Assembly: GCA_036653755.1 (NCBI GenBank)
Contig: JAVVTJ010000001.1
Coordinates: 1 to 64,000, forward strand
Length of the DNA: 64,000 nucleotides
Reading direction: 5' to 3'
Source: RGIG5057 sp036653755
Lineage (GTDB): Bacteria; Bacillota; Clostridia; TANB77; CAG-465
The notes beneath the pieces were generated by a model. The model saw only the letters and a list, made by a program, of their open reading frames with translations, was not told the DNA's origin and did not search any database. A program made the translations under genes and the position numbers. Shown piece after piece: positions 37,151-46,800 of the stretch (position 1 is the stretch's first letter; the number at the start of each line of letters is the position of its first letter).

Positions 37151-37870
37151 ATGAATAAGACAGTAGTTATAACAGGAGCTGCAAAGGGCATAGGTAGAGC
37201 TATTGCCCTTGAATTTAAAAAACAAGGATATAATGTATGTATAACGTATAATAAATCTAAAATAGAAGCAGAAAAACTAAAAAATGAAGGAATAGATATA
37301 TATCATCTTGATATGAATGTTACTGAAAAGATAGATATTGTTATAGATCAAATAGTTAGTAAGTACGGGAAAATTGATTGCTTAGTAAATAATGCCGGAA
37401 TTTGTCAAACTAAACTATTTACTGATTTAACAAATGAGGATATAACTGAAATGCTAAACGTAAACTTAATATCTATGATGAACATTACAAAATCAGTTCT
37501 AAACAAAACGATGCTAAAACATAAAAATGCTTCTGTTATTAATATATCATCAATATGGGGAATAACTGGTGGTTCTTGCGAAGTAGCATATAGCACTTCA
37601 AAAGCAGGTGTAATTGGATTTACTAAATCACTAGCACACGAACTTGGTTTATCTAATATAACAGTTAACTCAATAGCACCAGGGGCTATAAAGACAGATA
37701 TGTTAAATAGTTTAAATCAAGACGAACTTGAATCATTTAAGCAAGAAATACCACTAAATAGAATTGGCGAGCCAGAAGATATAGCAAAAGTTGCAACATT
37801 TTTAGCAAGTGATGGTGCAAGATATATTACAGGACAAGTACTAGCAGTAGATGGTGGATATACAATATAA
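37151..37870 (+). CDS. fabG: Short-chain dehydrogenase, FabG-like 3-oxoacyl-ACP reductase
   Basis: 239 residues. NAD(P)-binding TGAAKGIGRAIALEF, NNAGI, and the catalytic Ser-Tyr-Lys in NISSIWG and AYSTSKAGVIGF. The C-terminus ASDGARYITGQVLAVDGGY is typical of FabG. Away from a fab cluster it may reduce another substrate. It sits between the GGDEF protein and rnhB with almost no gaps. Confidence 0.85.
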   Translation: MNKTVVITGAAKGIGRAIALEFKKQGYNVCITYNKSKIEAEKLKNEGIDIYHLDMNVTEKIDIVIDQIVSKYGKIDCLVNNAGICQTKLFTDLTNEDITEMLNVNLISMMNITKSVLNKTMLKHKNASVINISSIWGITGGSCEVAYSTSKAGVIGFTKSLAHELGLSNITVNSIAPGAIKTDMLNSLNQDELESFKQEIPLNRIGEPEDIAKVATFLASDGARYITGQVLAVDGGYTI

Positions 37871-37880
37871 GGAGAAAAAA

Positions 37881-38513
37881 TTGATAGAAGAAGAAAAGCA
37901 AAGATTAGCAAATATGTTAATGTATGAAAAAGAGTTTAAATCCGAGGGGTATAAATATATTGCAGGAGTAGATGAAGCAGGCAGAGGACCACTTTGTGGA
38001 CCCGTAGTAGCTGCAGCTGTTATATTTTTATCTAATGATATAGATATTGAAGGAATAAACGATTCCAAAAAAATATCTGAGAAAAAAAGAGAAAAAATAT
38101 ATGAAGAACTTGTAAATAGTGAAAATGTAATTTATGCTGTTGGTATGTCAAGTGTAGAAGTTATTGAAAAAGTCAATATTTTAAATGCAACAAAACTTGC
38201 AATGAAAGAAGCAATAAGCAAATTAAAAATAAAACCAGATTATGTAATAATAGACGGTAATCAAAAATTAGATATAGAAATGAGTAGCTTAACTTTAATA
38301 TCAGGTGATAGTAAATCAGCATCAATTGCCGCAGCTAGTATAATTGCAAAAGTTACAAGAGATAGAATGCTCAGAGAATATGACATAAAATATCCAGAAT
38401 ATGGATTTTTAAATAATAAAGGCTATGGAACAAAAATGCATATTGAAGCCATAAAAAAATATGGTCTTTGTGAAATTCATAGACCTAGTTTTTGTAAACA
38501 TTTTGTAAAATAA
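37881..38513 (+). CDS. rnhB: Ribonuclease HII
   Basis: 210 residues. Removes ribonucleotides from DNA. Active-site motifs: Asp and Glu in AGVDEAGRGPLCGP, Asp in VIIDGN and Asp in AKVTRDR, plus the terminal HRPSF. Start TTG 37881 is preferred because TAAGGAG lies directly upstream; the longer frame from 37851 overlaps fabG. Confidence 0.93.
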   Translation: MIEEEKQRLANMLMYEKEFKSEGYKYIAGVDEAGRGPLCGPVVAAAVIFLSNDIDIEGINDSKKISEKKREKIYEELVNSENVIYAVGMSSVEVIEKVNILNATKLAMKEAISKLKIKPDYVIIDGNQKLDIEMSSLTLISGDSKSASIAAASIIAKVTRDRMLREYDIKYPEYGFLNNKGYGTKMHIEAIKKYGLCEIHRPSFCKHFVK

Positions 38514-38521
38514 TATGTACC

Positions 38522-38557
38522 ATAGTTTCCAGTAATATTTAAATTACTGGAAACTAT
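38522..38557. terminator. Bidirectional terminator between rnhB and the surface-protein genes
   Basis: ATAGTTTCCAGTAAT (38522-38536) pairs with ATTACTGGAAACTAT (38543-38557), with a T run on the plus side. Confidence 0.9.
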
Positions 38558-38564
38558 TTTTAAA

Positions 38565-38837
38565 TTAAGCAGAAATCAAACAAGAAAAAATGTTTATTTT
38601 ATTTAAAAGCATTGTTTCTAAATTAGTAATAGCAGAAATAGTATTTTTAACAGATAAGTTAACTGCTAAAAGTTGCTCAGGTGTTACATTTGGAATAGCA
38701 ACAAAAGCTTGAATTTTTTCTCCTTCGGCATTTAATATATGAGATATTCCAGTTTCTTCTAAAGCAACTGATGAAATAATATCTGAAACAGCTTCAATTC
38801 TAGTTTTTGTTCCTGGAACAATAATTGGCATTGACAT
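38565..38837 (-). CDS. Small protein sharing the C-terminal module of the neighbouring surface protein
   Basis: 90 residues. From about residue 20 it matches the C-terminus of the 553-residue neighbour: shared blocks are SHILNAEGEKIQA (SHIINAEGEKIQA in the neighbour) and a following LLAxNxSVxxxxxAIT pattern. It is helical, has no signal peptide, and begins MSMPIIVPGTKT. AGAAAGGATG precedes the ATG. The pair probably forms one operon. I infer a spore or exosporium surface role from such modules in spore formers, but nothing proves it. Confidence 0.7.
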   Translation of the reverse strand: MSMPIIVPGTKTRIEAVSDIISSVALEETGISHILNAEGEKIQAFVAIPNVTPEQLLAVNLSVKNTISAITNLETMLLNKINIFSCLISA

Positions 38838-38852
38838 AAAAACACATCCTTT

Positions 38853-40514
38853 CTAACAACCTACAATTTGATTTTTTACAGCTTGTAGTTTTTGCTGTAA
38901 AATACCTTCTAATAATGTTATGGCATCTAAATTACTCTGCACGCTATTATTTATAGCAAGTAAATTTGCCTGACTAATTCCTGGAATAGCAAGCATAGCT
39001 TGAATTTTTTCTCCTTCAGCGTTTATAATGTGTGATAAAGCAGTTTGCACTAAGGCAACAGATTCTACTAAATCAGTACTAGACTGGCCTAAATTATATA
39101 ATGGACGATGAAGAGATACTATATTACTATTTACAGTATTAGTTATAATATCACCAGAACCACTAGAAATAGCTGTATAAGTTGCACTTGAAGTGTTTAG
39201 TACAGGCGATGCACCAGCAGTAGAAATTGCATGGAATACAACAGTATGACTAGTTCCACCTGCCATATTTCCCAAAGTAAATCCTGTATTTGGATTTGCA
39301 GTAACATTTGCAATAGTATCTATTGTTACACTTCCTGAAACAAATACTAATGTTGGATCTAAAACATCTTTAAAAAATACATTATCAGCAGTTATAGTAG
39401 TAGGGTTAGTTATCAAAGTAGTTATTGTTACATCAGTTCCGTTATATATAACAGAAGGTGATGCAGATTTTTTAACAGTAACTAAATCTTGCATAGTAAC
39501 TCTATACATAGCAACATCATCAATTAAATAGTCATTTCCTTGTGCAGCTTGACCTTGGCTTAAAATTCTAATTGTTACATTGTTATTTCCTTGTGCATTA
39601 AATTTAAAACCATTTTGGTACCATACAGGTATAGCAGTAGGATTTATTGAATTTACATTTTGTAATAATAAAATACTTCCATCTGCTGCTAAAACTTCTA
39701 AAGCAAGTTTGGGATTTTCATAACCAGAACTTGCATAAATTAAATTTAAAACCCAAGCAGTAAGAACATAATCAGCAAATGGTACAGTAGTTACATTTTG
39801 TGTAAATATAACAGAACCTGGATTTGCTCCGTTTACTAACATAAATCTTCCTGTTTCTATTCCTGTTGTATGATCAGATACTCCCCACCAAGGACCATCA
39901 GTAATACGTGTATTCATTACAGTATATTTTCCATCAGATGGAGTAGTTGAATTAGTATAAACAAATCCTGGTGTAACTCCTGGATAAGGTTCTGTAAAAT
40001 TTGTAGTCATTGTAGCAGTTCCTGGTGCAAATGATCCCATTTTTCCGTTATCTGCTACTGTTATTAAATTTGAACCTGTTAGAATAACACCTGAAAAATC
40101 AAGAGGTTTAATTCCTACTGGTCCATCAATAAAGTTTTCATTTGTAAAGTCAGAAGCTGCTACTGTAATCTTTATAAGATTAGGTGTAACTGCATCTAAA
40201 GCATCGGTTAAAGCAGGTGGCGCAAAAGTTAAAGCTGAAATTGGTGGCTCAACTTCTGGGGGCTGAGTCATAGCTGCTTGATTTGCAGTAAAATCAACTG
40301 GACTTAATGTTCCAGGTGTTCCCCATGTTTCTATAATATAATAATCACCAGCAGGAACATTAGTAAATAAATATTTTCCAGCTGCATCAGTTATTGCAGT
40401 TGCTCCTTTTCCTGTTACGGTATTATATAATGCAACAGGTATTCCTGGCATATTAGTGCCTGGTGTTGGTAAATGTGCAGCATTATATGCAACTAAACCA
40501 GATACGTTTGGCAT
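38853..40514 (-). CDS. Large CNA-B/DUF11-type surface protein
   Basis: 553 residues, rich in Thr, Ala, Pro and Val. Residues about 1-60 form an SdrD B-like/prealbumin fold (AYNAAHLPTPG, GKYLFTNVPAGDYYIIET). A central carbohydrate-binding-like beta region spans about 150-330. A DUF11 repeat (VTVKKSASPSVIYNGTDVTI ... LDPTLVFVSGSVTI) is at about 345-450. The last ~70 residues are the module shared with the 90-residue neighbour. There is no signal peptide or LPXTG, so a mother-cell-made spore surface role is plausible. AAAGGAGTGATTTTTT precedes the ATG. Confidence 0.75.
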   Translation of the reverse strand: MPNVSGLVAYNAAHLPTPGTNMPGIPVALYNTVTGKGATAITDAAGKYLFTNVPAGDYYIIETWGTPGTLSPVDFTANQAAMTQPPEVEPPISALTFAPPALTDALDAVTPNLIKITVAASDFTNENFIDGPVGIKPLDFSGVILTGSNLITVADNGKMGSFAPGTATMTTNFTEPYPGVTPGFVYTNSTTPSDGKYTVMNTRITDGPWWGVSDHTTGIETGRFMLVNGANPGSVIFTQNVTTVPFADYVLTAWVLNLIYASSGYENPKLALEVLAADGSILLLQNVNSINPTAIPVWYQNGFKFNAQGNNNVTIRILSQGQAAQGNDYLIDDVAMYRVTMQDLVTVKKSASPSVIYNGTDVTITTLITNPTTITADNVFFKDVLDPTLVFVSGSVTIDTIANVTANPNTGFTLGNMAGGTSHTVVFHAISTAGASPVLNTSSATYTAISSGSGDIITNTVNSNIVSLHRPLYNLGQSSTDLVESVALVQTALSHIINAEGEKIQAMLAIPGISQANLLAINNSVQSNLDAITLLEGILQQKLQAVKNQIVGC

Positions 40515-40732
40515 AAAAAATCACTCCTTTAAAGTTTTTTATTTTGAGAAGCTTGTACCTCTCTATAGTAATATATTCTAGTAATCTATACTTTGTGATA
40601 AAAAACTATTTAAAAAATGAAATAAAAAAACGCTAAATTTATATAAAAATAAGATAAAATTTGAATAATTAAAATATATGTGGTAAAATTAATGTATAAT
40701 AAATTTAACTGATAGAGAGGTTGATTAGTATT

Positions 40733-42112
40733 ATGAGAATGTATGATATTATTGAAAAAAAGAGAGATAAAAAAATTCTTACAAAAGAAGAAATTGAATT
40801 TTTTATAAGCCAGTATTGTTTAGATAAAGTTCCAGATTATCAAGTTTCCGCTTTACTTATGGCTATATATTTAAATGGAATGGAAACAAATGAATTATAT
40901 TATTTAACTACTGCAATGGCAAATTCTGCTAAAAAATTAGATTTATCTTGTTTAAAAGAAGATGGTAGTATTATTGTAGATAAACATTCTACTGGTGGAG
41001 TTGGAGATAAAGTAACACTTTTAGTTCTACCAATTGTAGCAAGTTTAGGTGTTAAAATAGTTAAAATGTCTGGAAGAGGTTTAGGCTATACAGGTGGTAC
41101 AGCAGATAAATTAGAATCTATAAAAGGTTATGATTTATTTAAACCATTAGATGAAGCAGTAAAACAAGTTAAAGATATTGGTGTTTGTTTAATATCACAA
41201 AGTAGTGAAATTGCATTAGCAGATAAAAAGTTATATGCATTAAGAGATGTAACTGCTACTGTATCTTCTATTCCACTTATTGCATCATCAATAATGAGTA
41301 AAAAAATTGCATCAGGTGTAGATAAAATAGTTTTAGATGTTACTGTTGGAAGCGGTGCTTTTATGCAAGATTTAGAAAGTGCTAGAATTTTAGCTAAAAC
41401 TATGGTTGACATTGGTAAAAAAGCAGGTGTAGAAACCAAAGCTGTTATAACATCAATGGAGCAACCACTTGGAAAAAGTGTTGGTAATGTTGTAGAAGTA
41501 AAAGAAGCAATATCTTTTCTTTTAGCAGATGAATCAACATTAGAGCTATATGAAAATAAAGAATTAAAAGAAATAGTATTTGAAGTAGCAGCACAAATGA
41601 TTAAAATGGCTGGTTTAGGAGATAGTATTGAAAAAAATAAAGTAGATATAATGAAAACTATAACTTCAAGAAAAGCTTATGATAAATTTATAGATTTAAT
41701 AAAATCACAAGGTGGTCATATACATAATGTATATATGGATTGGATGAATTTAAGTTTAGATATGCCTATACTTATAGATAATGTTAAATATATGAAAGAA
41801 ATATATGCAGATAAAGATGGTTATATAATTGGTATAGATAGCAAAAAAGTAGGAGAAGCATTAGTTGCACTAGGTGGATCTAGAACTAAAAAAGATGATA
41901 AAATAGATTATGCAGTAGGTTTTGAATTTGCTAAAAAAATTGGAAGTAAAGTTAAAAAAGGAGATTTAATTCTCAATGTATTATATAATGATAAAAATAA
42001 ATTTAATGAAGCTTTTGCATATATAACAGATGCAATAAAAATAGATAAAATAGAACAATCAATGTCAAATGTATTAAAATCAAAACCAGCAATTTTAGAT
42101 ATAATAAGTTAG
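40733..42112 (+). CDS. pdp: Pyrimidine-nucleoside / thymidine phosphorylase
   Basis: About 459 residues. Splits thymidine or uridine with phosphate in nucleoside salvage. Signature segments: DKHSTGGVGDKVTLLVLPI, KMSGRGLGYTGGTADKLESI and SGVDKIVLDVTVGSGAFM. ATG 40733 starts MRMYDIIEKKRD as in homologues, with GAGAGG upstream; TTG 40721 is in frame but sits on that site. Monocistronic with its own terminator. Confidence 0.92.
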   Translation: MRMYDIIEKKRDKKILTKEEIEFFISQYCLDKVPDYQVSALLMAIYLNGMETNELYYLTTAMANSAKKLDLSCLKEDGSIIVDKHSTGGVGDKVTLLVLPIVASLGVKIVKMSGRGLGYTGGTADKLESIKGYDLFKPLDEAVKQVKDIGVCLISQSSEIALADKKLYALRDVTATVSSIPLIASSIMSKKIASGVDKIVLDVTVGSGAFMQDLESARILAKTMVDIGKKAGVETKAVITSMEQPLGKSVGNVVEVKEAISFLLADESTLELYENKELKEIVFEVAAQMIKMAGLGDSIEKNKVDIMKTITSRKAYDKFIDLIKSQGGHIHNVYMDWMNLSLDMPILIDNVKYMKEIYADKDGYIIGIDSKKVGEALVALGGSRTKKDDKIDYAVGFEFAKKIGSKVKKGDLILNVLYNDKNKFNEAFAYITDAIKIDKIEQSMSNVLKSKPAILDIIS

Positions 42113-42147
42113 AAAATAATATACTTTTGTTACAAAATAAAAGATTA

Positions 42148-42180
42148 GATAAGCACAAAAAGCTTATCTTTTTTGTGCTT
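42148..42180 (+). terminator. Terminator after the nucleoside phosphorylase
   Basis: GATAAGC/GCTTATC stem followed by six T. An alternative pairing AAGCACAAAAA/TTTTTTGTGCTT (to 42180) overlaps it. Bases 42181-42372 are AT-rich with nothing else I can support. Confidence 0.8.
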
Positions 42181-42372
42181 AAAATAAAAAAGATAAAATT
42201 ACATGAAATAATTATTTTTTTTACACAGAAACATCTGTTTTATATCATTTTGTTTATAGTTTAATTTACTATTTTTTTAATAAAGTGCCTTGCATGTGAT
42301 TTTTGTATTTAACAATTTTTAAATAATAACCTGAAAACTATTGATAAATAAGAAAAAAGTTAAATTTTTCAT

Positions 42373-42401
42373 TTGACTTTTTTTATAATTTTTGATATAC
42401 T
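42373..42401 (+). promoter_or_regulatory. SigA-type promoter of ispA
   Basis: TTGACT (42373-42378), 17-base spacer, TATACT (42396-42401), about 90 bases upstream of the gene. Confidence 0.65.
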
Positions 42402-42492
42402 GTATTATGTAAAATTAAAGTAAATTTATTAAAATATAAAAAGTTGTAATGATTTAATATTTGTGAGTTAATTTAAAATGGAGGATAGTTAT

Positions 42493-43374
42493 ATGGAATT
42501 TAAAGAAGAGTTAAATATATATACATTAGAAATAGAAAAGTATTTAAAAAATAGTATTAAGATAGTAGATGTTCCAGAGAGGTATTTGTTAGAATCTATG
42601 CAGTATAGTTTGTTAGCTGGAGGAAAACGTCTAAGACCTGCTATTATGCTAGCTACATATAATATATTTAAACCGGATTATATATCAGCTATGCCATATG
42701 CAATTGCTATGGAAATGGTACATAATTTTTCATTAATTCATGATGATTTACCTGCGATTGATAATGATGATTTAAGACATGGAAAATTAACAAATCATAA
42801 AGCTTTTGGAGAAAGTACAGCAATACTTGCAGGAGATGGACTTTTAAATAGTGCATATATTTGTATTTCTAATGAGTTATTAATTAAAGAAAATTTAGAT
42901 AATAAATTAAAAGCCTTTAATGAATTTTCTAATGCAGTACATAAAATGATATTAGGCGAATTTGTAGATATTGACTCAGAAGGTAAAAAAATATCATGTG
43001 AATTATTAGAATATATGCATCAAAATAAAACTGGAGCACTTCTTAAAGCATCTGTTAAAATAGGTGCAATTTTAGCTGGTGCAAGTGAAATTGATATACA
43101 AAATTTAGAAAAATATGCAGATAAAATAGGTTTAGCTTTTCAAATAAAAGATGATATTTTATCAGAAATAGGCGATGAAAAAGTTTTAGGAAAACCAGTT
43201 GGAAATGATAAAAAAATGGAAAAGTGTTCTTTTGCTACAATATATGGAATAAAAAAATCAAATTTAGAGTTAGAAAAAAATATTAATGAAGCAATAGAAA
43301 TTACTAAAACTTTTAAAAATAATTCTAAATTTTTTGAAGATTTTGCTATATATATACAAAATAGAAATAAATAA
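42493..43374 (+). CDS. ispA: Polyprenyl (farnesyl/geranyl) diphosphate synthase
   Basis: About 293 residues. Chain-elongating trans-prenyltransferase. First Asp-rich motif HDDLPAIDNDDLRHG (with the DDxxxxD spacing typical of bacterial FPP synthases), GGKRLRP upstream, and the second Asp-rich motif FQIKDDILSEIGDE. ATG 42493 follows ATGGAGGATAGTTAT; the earlier ATG 42478 lies within that Shine-Dalgarno. Family length normal. Confidence 0.9.
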   Translation: MEFKEELNIYTLEIEKYLKNSIKIVDVPERYLLESMQYSLLAGGKRLRPAIMLATYNIFKPDYISAMPYAIAMEMVHNFSLIHDDLPAIDNDDLRHGKLTNHKAFGESTAILAGDGLLNSAYICISNELLIKENLDNKLKAFNEFSNAVHKMILGEFVDIDSEGKKISCELLEYMHQNKTGALLKASVKIGAILAGASEIDIQNLEKYADKIGLAFQIKDDILSEIGDEKVLGKPVGNDKKMEKCSFATIYGIKKSNLELEKNINEAIEITKTFKNNSKFFEDFAIYIQNRNK

Positions 43375-43482
43375 AGTATATATTTAGTTATATTTTTTAA
43401 AACAAATATATATAGTTTAAAGTAACAACTATATTTTATGTAACATAGTATATAGTAGCGTAATAGCTAGGAGGTAAAAATT

Positions 43483-43671
43483 ATGTTATGTAATAATAAT
43501 CAAAATTCTTGTTGCAAATGTTGTAATTGTTGCAATTGTTGCAAAAAAGAAGAACCAAAAATGGAATGCAAATGTTGTTGTTGTAAATGCTGCTGCTGTA
43601 AAAAAGAAGAACCAAAACCAATTTGTGATTGCTGCAAATGTCAAGAACACATGGGCAAAGAAAGCTGCTAG
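43483..43671 (+). CDS. Cysteine-cluster miniprotein (metallothionein-like)
   Basis: 62 residues of which 23 are Cys, mostly as CC or CCCC blocks. Two copies of the unit CCKKEEPK lie at about 19-26 and 37-45. No hydrophobic segment. A clear AGGAGG site precedes the ATG and a terminator follows, so it is a real expressed gene. The composition suggests binding of soft metals, or a cross-linked spore-coat-type protein. I do not recognise the family. Confidence 0.8.
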   Translation: MLCNNNQNSCCKCCNCCNCCKKEEPKMECKCCCCKCCCCKKEEPKPICDCCKCQEHMGKESC

Positions 43672-43730
43672 TAAATATATAGGGAAGCTAACAGCTTTCC
43701 ATACATATAAAGAAAACAATTTTTTCTCCG

Positions 43731-43760
43731 AAAGAGTGCTAAATATTAGTACTCTTTTTG
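43731..43760 (+). terminator. Terminator after the Cys-rich gene
   Basis: AAGAGTGCTAA/TTAGTACTCTT stem with one mismatch and a T run. Confidence 0.8.
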
Positions 43761-43826
43761 TTATACTTTTTTGGCATAAAAATTGTGTAAAAATGTCGTA
43801 AAATATCAGTTTTTGTACTACTGTTA

Positions 43827-43855
43827 TTGATTTATTAAGGCTTTTGTAATATAAT
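43827..43855 (+). promoter_or_regulatory. SigA-type promoter of smc
   Basis: TTGATT (43827-43832), 17-base spacer, TATAAT (43850-43855), 31 bases before the ATG. Confidence 0.7.
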
Positions 43856-43885
43856 AAAGATATAAATTAAGTAAAGAGGTATATT

Positions 43886-46800
43886 ATGCAATTAAAGAAA
43901 ATTCAAATACAAGGATTTAAATCATTTGCTGGTAAAACAGAAATTGATTTTTTAGAAGGTATAACTACAATAGTAGGTCCTAATGGTAGTGGTAAAAGTA
44001 ATATAGCAGATAGTGTAAGATGGGTTTTAGGTGAGCAAAGTGCTAAAATTCTTCGTAGTAGTAAAATGGAAGATGTTATATTTGCCGGTACTGAAAATAG
44101 AAAAAAAGTAGGTTTTGCAGAAGTTAGTATATATTTAGATAACTTAGACTGCTCACTTCCTATTGAATATAGCGAAGTTGTAGTAACTAGAAGAGTATTT
44201 AGAAGTGGAGAGAGTGGTTATTTAATAAATGGGACAGAATGTAGACTTAAAGATGTTCAAGAACTGTTTTTAGATACAGGAATAGGAAAAGATGGTTATA
44301 GTATTATAGGACAAGGTAAAATTGATGAAATTTTATCTAATAAATCAGAAGAGCGAAGAGCTATATTTGAAGAAGCTTCTGGTATAATGAAATATAAAAC
44401 AAGAAAAGATGAAGCTAATAAAAAATTACAAAATTCAGAGATTAATTTAGCAAGAGTTACAGATATTTTAGCAGAGATAGAAACTACAATAAAACCACTT
44501 GAAGAAAAAAGTATTAAAGCTAAACATTTTTTAAATTTAAGAGATAAATTAAAAGAATTGGATGTTAATATATTTTTAACAAGTTTAAAAGAAAACGCTC
44601 AAATGCTTGCTACATTAGATAGTAGAATTGAGATATTTCAAAATGATATAAATTTAGAAGAAAAAGATGCACTAGCAATAGAGGCAGCAAAACTTAATTT
44701 AAAAAATAGACAAGAAGAAATAACATTAAAAATAGAAGAAGCACAAACTAAATTTTTTGAATTTGAAAATAACATAGAAAAAGTAAATTCAAAAGTGTTA
44801 TTGAATAAAAGTAATATTGAAAATGATACAGAACATATAACAAGGCTTGAAAATGAAATATCAGGAGATATGCAAAAAATATCTGCTTTATCTGATGAAA
44901 TAAAAGTAAAAATAGAAAAGAAAGAATCACTTAATTTAAATAAATTAAAATTTGAAAATGAGTTAAAAGAAAAAGAAATTTGTCTTAGTGATATATTAAA
45001 AACATTAGATGAAAAGGGTTCATATATTGAAAATTTAAAATTAGAGATTGAAAAATACGGGGATAGTATTGATGAATGTAATTTAGCTATAACCTCAAAT
45101 GAAGCTACAATTCAGTCAAATAATAAACAGCTTCTAAGTATAACTAAAAATAGTAGTAATTATATATTTGAAAAAGATAAATTAATGATGGAAAAAGAAG
45201 ACGTTACAAATATACTTAATTTAAATAATTCAAATTTGAAAAAAATTGATAATGATGTTGAAAGTAATAGTAATGTACTTACAGATATTTTAAATTCATC
45301 AAATAGTGTAAAAAAAGAAATAGATAAATTAAATGAAGAAATTATGACTATGAAATCTAAACATAGTTATTTAACTAATTTAAAAAATGAAAATGAAGGA
45401 TATTATAAAAGTGTTAAATCAGTTTTAGATTATGTACAAAGCAGTAATATAAGTAATGTATATTCAACTGTAATAGATAGTATTAATACTGATGAAAAAT
45501 ATGAAAAAGCTATTGAAGTTGCTCTTGGTAGTTTTGCACAAAATATAATTGTAGAAACTCCAAATGATGCTAAATCTTTAATAGAATATTTGAAAAATAA
45601 TTCATATGGAAGAGCTACATTTATGCCACTTTCAAATATGAGAAAAATTCAAAATGAAAGTGATAAGTTATATAGAAATTTTAAAGGATATATAGCAAAG
45701 GCAATAGAGCTAGTTAGATTTGATAAAAAGTTTGAAGATGTAATTGCTACTGCTTTAAATCAAAGTATAGTAGTAGATACATTAGATAATGCAAATGAAA
45801 TTTATTCCAAAGTTAAAGGAAATGTTAGAATAATAACATTAGAAGGTGAAGTTATATCTTCATCAGGAAGTATAACTGGTGGACAAACTAGTAGTAAAAC
45901 AACAGGACTTTTAGGTAGAGTTGAAAAAATTAAATATTTAGTAAAAGATATAGCTAAAAAAGAAAATGAAAAAGAAAAATTAAATATAGGATATAATGAA
46001 ATATTTGTTAAACAAAATGAAATAGAAGATAAATTAAATACATTGAAAAATTCAAGGGATAACGCAAATATTGAAGTTGCAAAATATGCAGAAAAATTTG
46101 AGAATATTAAAAAAGAAATTTTAAAGTTAGAAGAAACTGCATTTAAATCAGATGATATTAAAAATAGTTTAAATTTAGAAAATACAAAACTTACAGAAGA
46201 GATTAATTTATCTAGAAAAGAAATAAATAAAATTAATGAAGAAATAAATTCTAGAAACATAGAAGTAGAAGAATATTTTAGATTTAATCAAGCAAAACAG
46301 CAAAATATCAATTTACTAAATGAAGATATTGTAAATCTTAAAATTTCATTATCATCATTTGATGAAAGTAATTTATCTATAGATGAAATGAAAGAAAAGT
46401 TAGAACTTGATATATCAAATTTTGAAGAAGCTATTGATAGAAGAAACAAACAAAAAGAAGAGTATTTAATTGAAATAGAAAAATTTACAGAAGAGATTAA
46501 TTTATCTGGAAAAGAAATAGCAGAAATTACCACATTTAAACAAGAGTACTTAAATATATCTGAAAAACTTAAAAATGATAAAAAAGATTGCTCATCTAAA
46601 TTAGATATATTAGAATTAAAAATGCTTGAAAGTGTTAATAAAATAGGTAAAATAAAAGAAGAAAAAACTAAAATAGAAAGTAGAAAAATTAAGTTTGATA
46701 TAGAAATAGAAAGCTTAAAAAATAATATGTGGGATAATTATGAACTAACTATTTCATCTGCAAAAGAGTATGCAAAAACTCTTCCTGTGATTGAGGATAC

